From Desulfuromonadales bacterium (GTDB lineage Bacteria > Desulfobacterota > Desulfuromonadia > Desulfuromonadales > Geopsychrobacteraceae), in NCBI GenBank assembly GCA_016931615.1, contig JAFGEL010000072.1, positions 49,033 to 113,032 of the forward strand: DNA of 64,000 nt, given 5' to 3'. Position numbers and translations under genes: made by a program. Positions 34,863 through 43,365 of the stretch are shown in pieces. Below the pieces are notes generated by a model. That model had not been told where the DNA came from, searched no databases, and saw nothing but the letters and a program-made list of their open reading frames with translations. Positions within the stretch are counted from its first letter, which is position 1, and the number at the start of each line of letters is the position of its first letter.

Positions 34863-35819
34863 ATGAAACTGATCCGACGCCTTTTCCACCCCCTGATAAC
34901 TTTTATCAGCATCCAGATCCTGTGGATTTTTCTGCTCGTATTCTGGATTTACTGGTTTCTAGGCCGACATCAGCAATTAAAAGAACTGGCTGAACGCTAC
35001 CAGGCCGAGTGGCTCCCCAATAACACAGATTGGCTGATTCTCACTGAAGGGATTATCCTGCTGGTCGCCATTCTGATCGGAATCTACGTTATTTTCCTCT
35101 ACTGGCGACGCCAGGCCGCGCTGAACAGAGCTCAACGCCATTTCATCAATCAGGTCACCCATGAGTTAAAGTCGCCGTTGGCCGCTATTCAACTCCACTT
35201 GGAGACAATTCAACTGCGCCAGCCCACGGCAGAACAGTTAAGCTCTTTCGTCACCACAATGCAAAGGGAAAGCAACCGCCTGAACAGTCTGATCAACAAT
35301 CTCCTCACCGCTGGTCGGGTTGAACATAAAGGGGCGAAACTGAATCTGGAAAAAGCCAATATCTCCCGGTTTCTTGAAAACTACCTGCTGCGCGAGAGGA
35401 ACAATTTCCCTCAGCAAGGGGTCCTTAACTGGTTGATTGAACCCGATCTGATCGCCCGATTTGAAACGGAAGCCCTCGAAACGGTACTGCGCAATCTGCT
35501 CGAAAACGCTCTGCTTTACGCCGACGGCCCGCCACGGATCAATGTTGCATTGAAACGCGACGGCGGAATGGCACACTTGATCTTCTCCGATCAGGGACTA
35601 GGCATTCCCCGACAGTATCAGAAAAAAGTTTTTCGTATGTTTTACCGCGTTCGCCAGAGTGGAAAATCAATTCGTGGTACCGGCCTCGGGCTGTATATCG
35701 TCCGCAATATCATCCGTCTGCATGGCGGCAGGATATGGATTGACAGTCAGGGCAGTGGCCGGGGAACGAGTTTTCATCTGACCCTTCCCCTTGCCCAAGC
35801 GGAGATCCGGCATGACTGA
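34863..35819 (+). CDS. Sensor histidine kinase
   Basis: This 318-residue membrane kinase has two transmembrane helices (~10-35 and ~58-80) and only a short periplasmic loop, so it may sense the membrane or a partner. The dimerisation domain has H100 (QVTHELKSPLAA). The ATPase domain carries NLLENALLYA, DQGLGIP and the RGTGLGLYIV boxes. It has no HAMP or PAS. I chose ATG 34863 because the transmembrane helix begins there; TTG 34827 would add 12 residues without a good ribosome binding site. Its stop overlaps the start of the response regulator gene. Confidence 0.9.
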   Translation: MKLIRRLFHPLITFISIQILWIFLLVFWIYWFLGRHQQLKELAERYQAEWLPNNTDWLILTEGIILLVAILIGIYVIFLYWRRQAALNRAQRHFINQVTHELKSPLAAIQLHLETIQLRQPTAEQLSSFVTTMQRESNRLNSLINNLLTAGRVEHKGAKLNLEKANISRFLENYLLRERNNFPQQGVLNWLIEPDLIARFETEALETVLRNLLENALLYADGPPRINVALKRDGGMAHLIFSDQGLGIPRQYQKKVFRMFYRVRQSGKSIRGTGLGLYIVRNIIRLHGGRIWIDSQGSGRGTSFHLTLPLAQAEIRHD

Positions 35820-36519
35820 AAAAACCCCTGTCCTCCTGGTGGAAGACGAACCTCATATAGCTCAGGGACTCATTTTCAACCTTGAGGAAGAAGGATATCA
35901 GGTCACCCATGTTGATAATGGTGAGGATGCCCTGGCCTATCTGTCCCGCTCAGGTTTTGCTTTATTGATTCTGGATCTGATGCTTCCCGGAGTTGATGGT
36001 CTCGAAGTCTGTAAACAATTGCGTCAACAGGGCAACAACATCCCCATTCTGATGTTAACGGCGCGCAGTGCTGATCAGGATCGCATCAATGGACTGATAA
36101 CCGGAGCCGATGACTACCTGACCAAGCCTTTCAATCTCAGGGAATTTCTCCTGCGGGTCGCCGGTCTATTGAGACGCTCCCCCTGGGTCGAAAGACAGAA
36201 CAAAGCCAAATCATACCGCTTCGGCACGAACTGTATTGACCTGGAGACGCATCAGGCAAAAACCGACCGTGGCAGCATCCAGTTGACTGAACTGGAAGTA
36301 AAAATGCTTCAGCTGTTCTTCGATCATGAGGGCAAAGTGCTGTCGCGAGGCGAGATATTGAAACAGGTCTGGGACATGTCGCCAAGGACGGAAACACGGA
36401 CACTGGATAATTTTGTCGTACGCTTACGCAAATATTTTGAGAACAACCCTGCAAAACCCCAATTTTTCAGAACTGTTCGGGGGCGCGGCTATCGCTTTGT
36501 CCGCAACCCCGACGGCTAG
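35812..36519 (+). CDS. OmpR-family response regulator
   Basis: This 235-residue regulator has a receiver domain (VLLVEDEP acidic pair, phospho-acceptor D55 in LLILDLMLPG, Lys in YLTKPFN). An OmpR/PhoB winged-helix domain follows (ELEVKMLQLFF, LSRGEILKQVW, TLDNFVVRLRKYF, VRGRGYRF). ATG 35812 overlaps the kinase stop by 8 bp, so the two are coupled. Its target genes are not shown; the gsp operon lies directly downstream but on the opposite strand. Confidence 0.94.
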   Translation: MTEKTPVLLVEDEPHIAQGLIFNLEEEGYQVTHVDNGEDALAYLSRSGFALLILDLMLPGVDGLEVCKQLRQQGNNIPILMLTARSADQDRINGLITGADDYLTKPFNLREFLLRVAGLLRRSPWVERQNKAKSYRFGTNCIDLETHQAKTDRGSIQLTELEVKMLQLFFDHEGKVLSRGEILKQVWDMSPRTETRTLDNFVVRLRKYFENNPAKPQFFRTVRGRGYRFVRNPDG

Positions 36520-36536
36520 CAGGGTCGAACTTCCGA

Positions 36537-37412
36537 TCAACGCACCACGGGCTTGGCCAGAGTTCCACCAATTCTGAGCAGATAACTGCCATCTGCCGTC
36601 GGCCGTACCCCGGTCAAACGGATCAGATCGCGCAAGCTCTCCGGCGTCGCACTGTTCGGGTGGATACGGACATTAAGATTCAATCGCGTTTGCTCGGGAT
36701 TATCACCGACAAGCAAGGTGCCTCCTCCACTGAGTTCAAGAGCCCCCTCGCTTGAGACAATTTTCTCAAGGCTGACCCGGCGCTGACTGAACTTTCCATC
36801 GACGATCAATACCCCGATATCAAGACGTCTCGGGAGCCCGATCTTCTCAAGACCTAAAAGTGCAGCCCGGCTGATTTCAACAGAAAAATCACCGCGGCCC
36901 TGCATATCTGTGGCGAATTGCTCAGCGCTGAACAGTCCCTGTATGGAACCGTCGAGACGATAGGAGTTTTCTTGCTTCTGTAGTGGTAGCAGCTCAAGGT
37001 CCCGAAAGGTTAAATCAAGGTCACCATTCCGGCCGGCATTCAGAAAAAACCGGCCGCTGCTTATTTCACCTTCAATATGAGCAGCAGGATCTTTTGAAAT
37101 CAGGGTTCGCCAACGCGGCGTCACCCGTAACCGATCAAACCTCATAGGATTTAACTCAGTCACGCTGGGCTCAATCAGAAGAGCGAAATTCAACCCCAGG
37201 GGGAAAGCCATTGAGGCGTTGTAGCCCTGCATTTGCAAACCGGTTTTCTGAGACAGGTCCCGCACCAGCCGGCGCTGAATGATTTCTGCCGGAAAAAACC
37301 ACCAGAATGAGACCACAGAACTGAAACAAAACAACACAACACAGAGCAACAGCAGCCGGCGCTGCCCGGCGAATCTCTGCAAGCGGAAAAGGTCTGCAAA
37401 AGAGCGTCTCAT
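36537..37412 (-). CDS. gspN: Type II secretion protein GspN
   Basis: Last gene of the gsp operon. The 291-residue protein has one transmembrane helix near the N-terminus (~20-42), followed by a beta-rich domain (GLQMQGYNASMAFPLGLNF, GRGDFSVEISRAALLG) typical of GspN/AsmA-like periplasmic domains. Its role is accessory and not essential in all systems. It starts in an ATGA overlap with gspM. Confidence 0.85.
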   Translation of the reverse strand: MRRSFADLFRLQRFAGQRRLLLLCVVLFCFSSVVSFWWFFPAEIIQRRLVRDLSQKTGLQMQGYNASMAFPLGLNFALLIEPSVTELNPMRFDRLRVTPRWRTLISKDPAAHIEGEISSGRFFLNAGRNGDLDLTFRDLELLPLQKQENSYRLDGSIQGLFSAEQFATDMQGRGDFSVEISRAALLGLEKIGLPRRLDIGVLIVDGKFSQRRVSLEKIVSSEGALELSGGGTLLVGDNPEQTRLNLNVRIHPNSATPESLRDLIRLTGVRPTADGSYLLRIGGTLAKPVVR

Positions 37413-37927
37413 GGCATCTCCAGAGACATCAGAACCATATTGACATCGAGAGCCGAACGATCTTCAAAGCGAGGTTTGATGCGCAGCGATTTGACCTGAA
37501 TACCGCCGCTGCGATATTCAATGGCATGGAGCAGTTTAACCAGCTGTGCAAGAGCCATTTTTTCCAGGCGTATTTCGACCAGCTGTTGACGAAATTCCCC
37601 CTGAACAGTTGCCGGCTGTGGACGCATCGACAGCAGTTGTTGTTTGAGACCGGTCTGTTCCGTCAGACTTTCGACCTGAGAGAAAAGCGGCTTGCGCCCG
37701 CGAGTCTGGGGGCCTGCCGTCGCCAGTTGCTGACGTAATTGCAGAATCTGATCACGCATGGATTGAACTGTAACCAGTTGGCGTTCCAGAGAAACAAGGC
37801 GACGATCAAGTTTTGACATGGTGGTAAAGTACGGAGATACCAGCACAAACCAGATGAACAGCAGGGCAACAACGAACAACCCACTAAAAACAACCACCCT
37901 TTCACGGGGATTCAAACGCTTGAGCAT
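37409..37927 (-). CDS. gspM: Type II secretion protein GspM
   Basis: This 172-residue inner-membrane protein has one helix (~12-30, VVVFSGLFVVALLFIWFVL), then a long coiled coil and a small ferredoxin-like periplasmic domain. GspM pairs with GspL in the inner-membrane platform. The gene overlaps both neighbours by TAATG/ATGA arrangements, so the three are translated together. Confidence 0.88.
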   Translation of the reverse strand: MLKRLNPRERVVVFSGLFVVALLFIWFVLVSPYFTTMSKLDRRLVSLERQLVTVQSMRDQILQLRQQLATAGPQTRGRKPLFSQVESLTEQTGLKQQLLSMRPQPATVQGEFRQQLVEIRLEKMALAQLVKLLHAIEYRSGGIQVKSLRIKPRFEDRSALDVNMVLMSLEMP

Positions 37928-39312
37928 TAATCCTCTCCCCCGGCCAGGTTGATCACCAGTTCAAAATCAACCCGGTCACTATCCGCAGCTAATTTGGCAT
38001 CAGCGATATCAACCCCTGAAAACAGCGGATTGACCCCGAGCTTTTCAGCAATCTGATTGACCACATCGAAGGAATCAGCATTCCCGGTTATTCTCACCTG
38101 TCTGTTGGTATAGCTGAATTCGTCAAGATCAACGCGAAGGTTCTGATCGATTCCGCTTGACAGGGCCTGAAGCACGGTTGCCGCACCGTGCCCTCCCAGA
38201 CCGAACAGATCAACCTGCTGTCGCAACTCATGCAGTTGGGCCTTCAGCTGCATCGGCACATCAACAACCTTGGCATCAGCCGGCATCACCTGTCTGAAAA
38301 TATCGACCATCTGCTGTCTCAAATTTTTTTCGTCGCGGGTTTTCTGCAGATAGCCCAGATGCATGGTCAAGGCCCCGCCCGCCAGGACAGTTAACAGTAA
38401 AAGCCCGGCAATAACCAGTTTGGTCCGGAAAATCTCAAACTGCCCGCGCGCCGAGAATTCGTCCTTGCGGAAATTCAACTGCTCAGCCTTTTTCACGCCA
38501 CGCATTTCAGCCAGAGCCAGAAGTGCCGCAGGAGCCATTTCACAGCTTAATTCGTCGCCAAAAACCTCTTCCGCCGGGCTGAGTATCGTCCTGTCGGTCG
38601 TATACAGCATAACCAGTAACTTTTCAGTCACACCGGCACCAATCACCCACAGGGGCAGTCCCTCATGGCCTATGGAGTTTTCCAGTTGGCTGACCTGATT
38701 GGCGATAAAATCAAAAATCTCCTCCTCTTTCAGTTCGCTTGTTCCCGGCAACAGACGATAGTCCCAGATAATTCCGTCATAAACAAGCGCGACAACAACC
38801 TCCAGGCGGCGACAATAGATCAGAACACCGTCCCTTTCAGCGAGAACAGGGAGCAAAGCGAAAGGGAAAAGGTCAATTTGTCGCGGATTCTGATCAGAAT
38901 CCGGAAAATGCCTCAACAGGTCATCCACTTCAAGCTTATTGACAACTACAGCATCGACTTCATAATCATTTTCGCGGGCCCGGGGAGGCAGAAAAGAAAT
39001 CAGATGTTCTTCCAATGGTACGGGAAGCTGGGCAGCAAGTTCCAAAGGTAAAGCGGCTTCGATCTTGGTTTTCTCCCGAAAGGGGAAACGCATGCGCCGA
39101 AACAGCCCGACCCGGCAGGGCAGGGACGTCACCAGCCGGTCTCCCAGAGCCACTTTCCCACCCAGCATGTCCTGGATTGCTTCCGCGGCTTCCTGGGGTG
39201 TGGAATACTCACGTTTGTTGAGAACCATGTCAACCTGACCGGATCCCGCACTCAGGACAGCGACCCGCGCATCTCCACCCTCGAGATCTATACCGATAAA
39301 TCGCTTGGCCAT
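37927..39312 (-). CDS. gspL: Type II secretion protein GspL
   Basis: This 461-residue platform protein binds the ATPase GspE. The N-terminal half is an actin-like (PilM-like) cytoplasmic domain starting MAKRFIGIDLEGGDARVAV. A single transmembrane helix lies at ~300-325 (KLVIAGLLLLTVLAGG), followed by a coiled coil and a periplasmic ferredoxin-like domain. The cytoplasmic domain is nearer the PilM type than the classical GspL, which is common in this group. Confidence 0.88.
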   Translation of the reverse strand: MAKRFIGIDLEGGDARVAVLSAGSGQVDMVLNKREYSTPQEAAEAIQDMLGGKVALGDRLVTSLPCRVGLFRRMRFPFREKTKIEAALPLELAAQLPVPLEEHLISFLPPRARENDYEVDAVVVNKLEVDDLLRHFPDSDQNPRQIDLFPFALLPVLAERDGVLIYCRRLEVVVALVYDGIIWDYRLLPGTSELKEEEIFDFIANQVSQLENSIGHEGLPLWVIGAGVTEKLLVMLYTTDRTILSPAEEVFGDELSCEMAPAALLALAEMRGVKKAEQLNFRKDEFSARGQFEIFRTKLVIAGLLLLTVLAGGALTMHLGYLQKTRDEKNLRQQMVDIFRQVMPADAKVVDVPMQLKAQLHELRQQVDLFGLGGHGAATVLQALSSGIDQNLRVDLDEFSYTNRQVRITGNADSFDVVNQIAEKLGVNPLFSGVDIADAKLAADSDRVDFELVINLAGGED

Positions 39313-39316
39313 GAAA

Positions 39317-40264
39317 TTATTCCACCTTGTAGGTTAAAAGCCTGTTGCTTTTTTTTTCAACAATTGCTTGAGCGATCTTTATCCCCTGGTTCACCCGGCC
39401 GCGGCTTTCTATATAAAAAACCTCACCTCTGACCCCGACGGAGCCGCTCAACCATGCTGCAGCCCAGCGATCGGCAATCCCCTCAGCCAGACTCAACTCC
39501 TGGAGTTCCTGATAGGGCGCAGCTTGCCGATAGGAGACCAGGGCCTCTATATCCTGATAATCCAGAATGATTTCAACATGACCCTCAGCAGCCGAGAATT
39601 GCCATGCATACAGGACCTCAGGCGAAGCCGTGTTGACATTAATCGGCTCAGCTCCGACAACCCGTAAAAACGGCTTCAGCCGATTGTAGTTTTCTGTGGT
39701 GAACCCCCGGATCATCTGCAACTCATCCAGCGTCAGCAGCTTCGCTCCGCGCCGGCTATAAGGCGGCTGCAGATCGGCATAATAAGCATCGTCAGGAGTC
39801 GTCACGGTTTTGTCGGCATTAAACCAGTAAACCAGTGAGTCAGCCAGCGCTTGAGCCTGGTCACGATCCAACTGCAACACCTCTTCACAGAGAGCCTGAA
39901 AACGATGATAACCGGGAAGGGGATTGCCCCGACTGTCCGCGACAAAATTGATATTGAAACGCCCGGTCAAATCAGCAATTTCAAGCCCGACATCGCCATC
40001 CCCCGCAGGGATATTGACGAGATGGTCTCCCCAGAATTCCGACGGATGGTCAAAGTTGTTGTTGTCCTCCTGAAGAATCATCCGCGCGGCTTCAACTCCT
40101 CCCCGGCAGAGATATTGAGCTTTTGTCCGGTCACGAAACGTTTCAGTCGCACGCAGGTCGACAAGACTCGAGAAAGCAAATTCAATCAACAGGGCACTGA
40201 GCAGGGCAACGACAATCAAAACCAACAACAAAGCCATTCCCCGCTGATTCATCCGCCCTGTCAT
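39317..40264 (-). CDS. gspK: Type II secretion minor pseudopilin GspK
   Basis: This 315-residue minor pseudopilin caps the pseudopilus tip. It has a short leader with the Gly-Met cleavage point (MNQRG/MALLLVLIVVALLS), lacking Glu5 as is usual for GspK. A large alpha-helical insert and an SAM-like fold follow (EPINVNTASPEVLYA). It begins by overlapping gspJ (ATGA). Confidence 0.93.
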   Translation of the reverse strand: MTGRMNQRGMALLLVLIVVALLSALLIEFAFSSLVDLRATETFRDRTKAQYLCRGGVEAARMILQEDNNNFDHPSEFWGDHLVNIPAGDGDVGLEIADLTGRFNINFVADSRGNPLPGYHRFQALCEEVLQLDRDQAQALADSLVYWFNADKTVTTPDDAYYADLQPPYSRRGAKLLTLDELQMIRGFTTENYNRLKPFLRVVGAEPINVNTASPEVLYAWQFSAAEGHVEIILDYQDIEALVSYRQAAPYQELQELSLAEGIADRWAAAWLSGSVGVRGEVFYIESRGRVNQGIKIAQAIVEKKSNRLLTYKVE

Positions 40265-40851
40265 TGATCCCCCCCCGGCAACACAAAACTGCTGCGGAAA
40301 GGAAGCATACGACCGTCAGTCTCGATCTGCAGAAATATTTCAATCATTTGTGGTGGCGACGCTCCCGACCAGCTTTCAAGCCACTGCCCGGTCTTATAGT
40401 AGCGCAGGGTGAAATCGGTTAATTTATCAATGAACGGCTGCGGTTCCGTTGCCGCCAGATCAGCCAGCAGTAGTCGCTCACTGCGATAAAGCGTTTTGCC
40501 GGCTTCATCTTCCCGTATTTCGTAGCGGACCCGCGAAAGGCCCCCGTAGCGTTCTAAAAACGGCGATACTCGTTCGGTATTGAATTCCAGGAAAGTGCTC
40601 CCGTCGGCCACTGTTCCCGATGACCAGACAGCCTGACTGTCAACCGGAACAGTTCTCAAACTGTTGAGTTCGTCGCCGATACGATCAAAAAAAATACGCA
40701 CTTTATGAAACTGTTCCCCTTCGCTCTCCAACCTTTGACTGACACGGCTCACCGAAGAAAAAACTCCGTAGATACTGCTCAGGACCATTCCACCAATCAG
40801 CACTGCAAGGAGGACTTCAACCAATGTAAACCCCGCCTTGTCACCTCTCAT
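40261..40851 (-). CDS. gspJ: Type II secretion minor pseudopilin GspJ
   Basis: This 196-residue pseudopilin has leader MRGDKAG and processing site before FTLVEVLLAVLIGG, with Glu5 present. The C-terminal beta domain is typical (FLEFNTERVSPF, VRYEIREDEAG). It complexes with GspI and GspK at the pseudopilus tip. Confidence 0.93.
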   Translation of the reverse strand: MRGDKAGFTLVEVLLAVLIGGMVLSSIYGVFSSVSRVSQRLESEGEQFHKVRIFFDRIGDELNSLRTVPVDSQAVWSSGTVADGSTFLEFNTERVSPFLERYGGLSRVRYEIREDEAGKTLYRSERLLLADLAATEPQPFIDKLTDFTLRYYKTGQWLESWSGASPPQMIEIFLQIETDGRMLPFRSSFVLPGGDQ

Positions 40852-41240
40852 CTGGAACCTCGGGCGGGAACGAAAGACACCAGGCGAACCTCCTCATTTT
40901 TTTCAGGATTCCCCCAGAGGACCGTCACAGTGATCTGCTTGACCTGGTTGATCAAAGTATCCTGATAACTGATTTGCCAGCGAAAATCTTCAAACGGCGC
41001 TGAGAAAACATCCTCCTCCGGCTCCCAGGCCAGGTTCGACCGAACCGCTGAAGCTTCTTTTTCGCTCATCAATTGTTGAGCCAGCAGAGTGGCCCGAGTC
41101 AGCCTCTGGACCTTCTCCTGAACCATGATCGACCGTTGCGACAGACCCAACAGAGTCACCAACGCCGTTGCCACGATGGCCAGGGCAATCATGACTTCCA
41201 GTAAGGAAAATCCTTGGTTACAGTCGTGGACTTTCGGCAT
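40848..41240 (-). CDS. gspI: Type II secretion minor pseudopilin GspI
   Basis: This 130-residue pseudopilin has leader MPKVHDCNQG, cleavage before FSLLEVMIALAIVATALV, and a small C-terminal beta domain. It initiates the tip complex with GspJ and GspK. The gene overlaps the gspH end by about 23 bp and gspJ by ATGA. Confidence 0.93.
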   Translation of the reverse strand: MPKVHDCNQGFSLLEVMIALAIVATALVTLLGLSQRSIMVQEKVQRLTRATLLAQQLMSEKEASAVRSNLAWEPEEDVFSAPFEDFRWQISYQDTLINQVKQITVTVLWGNPEKNEEVRLVSFVPARGSR

Positions 41241-41733
41241 TGATTGTTGTCGTTCCTGTCAATGGAGAAAATGCCAGCTGGATTCCGGTACCACTTTTGC
41301 GCTTTAACTCGATACGGGCTGCATCCATCCATCCCAGCGGGAAAATCCGAATAGACACCTGGCCGTTGCTGAAACTGCCTCTACCTTCAACCTCAACTTG
41401 CCGAACCTGAAGTGGGGTCAGCAATACTTCGTGCCCAAAGGGCTCTTTGGTGACGCTGCCGTCGCCACTGCGCATTCGAAACGCGCTAAGGCTGTTGCGT
41501 TCAAAATCAAAAACCAACAAATGCTCATCACGCGTCAGAGTCGCTTCATTGTAGAGCTGCTTCACGGTTCCGGCGATCCTGCGCAGTTTTTGCTTCTCCT
41601 GGCTGTCATCCCGATCGACGAGGAGTGGCAGGCTGATCAGACTCGTCAACGACAGGATGATGAGCACAACCAGGAGCTCAACCAGGGTGAATCCGGAATT
41701 TTTAATCAAGATTCCAGTTGGCGATATCCGCAT
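41218..41733 (-). CDS. gspH: Type II secretion minor pseudopilin GspH
   Basis: This 171-residue pseudopilin has leader MRISPTGILIKNSG, cleavage before FTLVELLVVLIILSLTS, and a C-terminal domain ending AFSPLTGTTTINAESPRL. I chose ATG 41733, preceded by a strong GGAGGAGAGGGGG; longer frames would run far back inside gspG. It overlaps gspG by 32 bp. Confidence 0.88.
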   Translation of the reverse strand: MRISPTGILIKNSGFTLVELLVVLIILSLTSLISLPLLVDRDDSQEKQKLRRIAGTVKQLYNEATLTRDEHLLVFDFERNSLSAFRMRSGDGSVTKEPFGHEVLLTPLQVRQVEVEGRGSFSNGQVSIRIFPLGWMDAARIELKRKSGTGIQLAFSPLTGTTTINAESPRL

Positions 41734-42139
41734 CGTCCCCCTCTCCTCCGGATTCCCCGTCAGGACCATAAGAGAACAGATCATAATCGCCGTGAGCTCC
41801 GGGAGCCAGATACAGGTAGGGTTGCCCCCAGGGATCAAGAGGAATTTTTTTTATGTATCCGCCCTCTTTAAAGCGCCCGGGAATACGACCGATGGTCGGT
41901 TTTTCAACCAGAGCCTGCAGCCCCTGTTCCGTTGATGGAAAAAAACCGTTATCAAGTTTGAAGATACCCAGAGCCTCTTCAAAACTGCGGATCTGGGTCG
42001 CTGCTGTCGTCCGTCTGGCCTTTTCCGGTTCGTCAAGCAGTCGCGGCACGACAATCCCGGCCAGAATACCAAGAATCACGACCACGACCATAATTTCAAT
42101 CAATGTAAATCCGTACTGGCTTTTCGTTAAGTTTTTCAT
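41702..42139 (-). CDS. gspG: Type II secretion major pseudopilin GspG
   Basis: This 145-residue main subunit of the pseudopilus has leader MKNLTKSQYG, cleavage before FTLIEIMVVVVILGILAG, and the conserved Ca-site region near YDLFSYGPDGESGGEG. The GFFPSTEQGLQAL block is typical of GspG. The prepilin peptidase that would process it is not in the window. Confidence 0.96.
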   Translation of the reverse strand: MKNLTKSQYGFTLIEIMVVVVILGILAGIVVPRLLDEPEKARRTTAATQIRSFEEALGIFKLDNGFFPSTEQGLQALVEKPTIGRIPGRFKEGGYIKKIPLDPWGQPYLYLAPGAHGDYDLFSYGPDGESGGEGDDADIANWNLD

Positions 42140-42153
42140 TTGTTACTCCGCTG

Positions 42154-43362
42154 TTAACCCATCCCCTGACTGGCTTGAAAAATAGGTAGCAGCACCGCCA
42201 GGACAATGAAACCGACAACCGTTCCCATAACCAGAATCATCAGCGGTTCAAGGATAGCCATCAATCCATTGAGACGCGACTGAACCTGGTGTTCATATAT
42301 TTCCGCAACTTTAAACAGCATCCCTTCGAGTTCACCACTTCTTTCGCCAACTGCGGCCATCTGCGGTAACATCGTAGGAAAAACGGCCACATCATAGAGA
42401 GGCTCGGAGAGTCCAGCTCCCTCTGTCACCCTCTCCCGCACGGTATCCAGGGATCGTTGCAGATAACTGTTTCCCATCAGGTTCTGGACAATCTCCAGAG
42501 TGGTCAGTAAAGGCACCCCACTGCGCAGCAGTGTCGCGCAGGTTCGGGCAAAACGGGCCGTCGCATTCTGCAGGGCGAGAGGACCGAAAAAGGGCAGCCG
42601 ATACTTGTGCTGATCAACCCAGAAACGCCCCTTGGCCGTCACCCAGTAACGTCGCAACAGCCAGGAAGCAAGAAGAATCAGGATAAAAATAAGCCACCAG
42701 TATTGAGCCAGAAAGCCACTGAAGGACATCAACAGCATGGTCGGCAGGGGAAGAGCCTGATCAAGGTCCTCCAGCATGCGAGTAATCTTGGGCACGACGA
42801 ACACCATCAGAAAGATCAAAACGCCACTACCGACGAAAAACATCAGCAACGGATAAGTCAAAGCGGTTTTCAACTGGGCATTAAATTTTGCCTGCTCATC
42901 CATATATTCAGCCAGTTGCAGAAGAACTTTGTCCAGAGTTCCACTCGCTTCACCGACACGCACCATGCTGGTATACACAGGTGGAAAAATCTTGGGGTGC
43001 GCCTGCAATGCCGAATAAAGCGCGCTGCCCTGCAAAATATCATCGCGTACCCGGGTCATGACATTTCCCAGGTCACCCTGTGTCTGTTGTTCGGCAACAA
43101 TCGCCAACGCCTCATCCAGAGGCATGCCCGCCGCCAGCACCGTGGACAGCTGGCGTGTAGCCACGCCCAATTGAATGGCGCTGATTCGACGAAAAAACGT
43201 CCTCTGGGCCGGCCCCAGAGATGACCTTGTCGGCGCCAACTTTGTTGGATAAAGTCCCTGGCCTCTCAGTTTGCGGCTGGCCGCTTTCTGACTCAGAGCC
43301 TCAACAACGCCTCGCTGCTGTTTCCCCTGTTGATCAAAAGCGCTGTATTCATAAAGCGCCAC
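42154..43362 (-). CDS. gspF: Type II secretion inner-membrane protein GspF
   Basis: This 402-residue platform protein has two repeated cytoplasmic GspF domains and three to four membrane helices (TALTYPLLMFFVGSGVLIFLM, and LILLASWLL, VMGTVVGFIVLAVLLP). It links GspE to pseudopilin assembly. The start is GTG 43362, with AGGAGG 8 nt upstream, and lies 3 bp after the gspE stop. Confidence 0.95.
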   Translation of the reverse strand: MALYEYSAFDQQGKQQRGVVEALSQKAASRKLRGQGLYPTKLAPTRSSLGPAQRTFFRRISAIQLGVATRQLSTVLAAGMPLDEALAIVAEQQTQGDLGNVMTRVRDDILQGSALYSALQAHPKIFPPVYTSMVRVGEASGTLDKVLLQLAEYMDEQAKFNAQLKTALTYPLLMFFVGSGVLIFLMVFVVPKITRMLEDLDQALPLPTMLLMSFSGFLAQYWWLIFILILLASWLLRRYWVTAKGRFWVDQHKYRLPFFGPLALQNATARFARTCATLLRSGVPLLTTLEIVQNLMGNSYLQRSLDTVRERVTEGAGLSEPLYDVAVFPTMLPQMAAVGERSGELEGMLFKVAEIYEHQVQSRLNGLMAILEPLMILVMGTVVGFIVLAVLLPIFQASQGMG

Positions 43363-43365
43363 GAG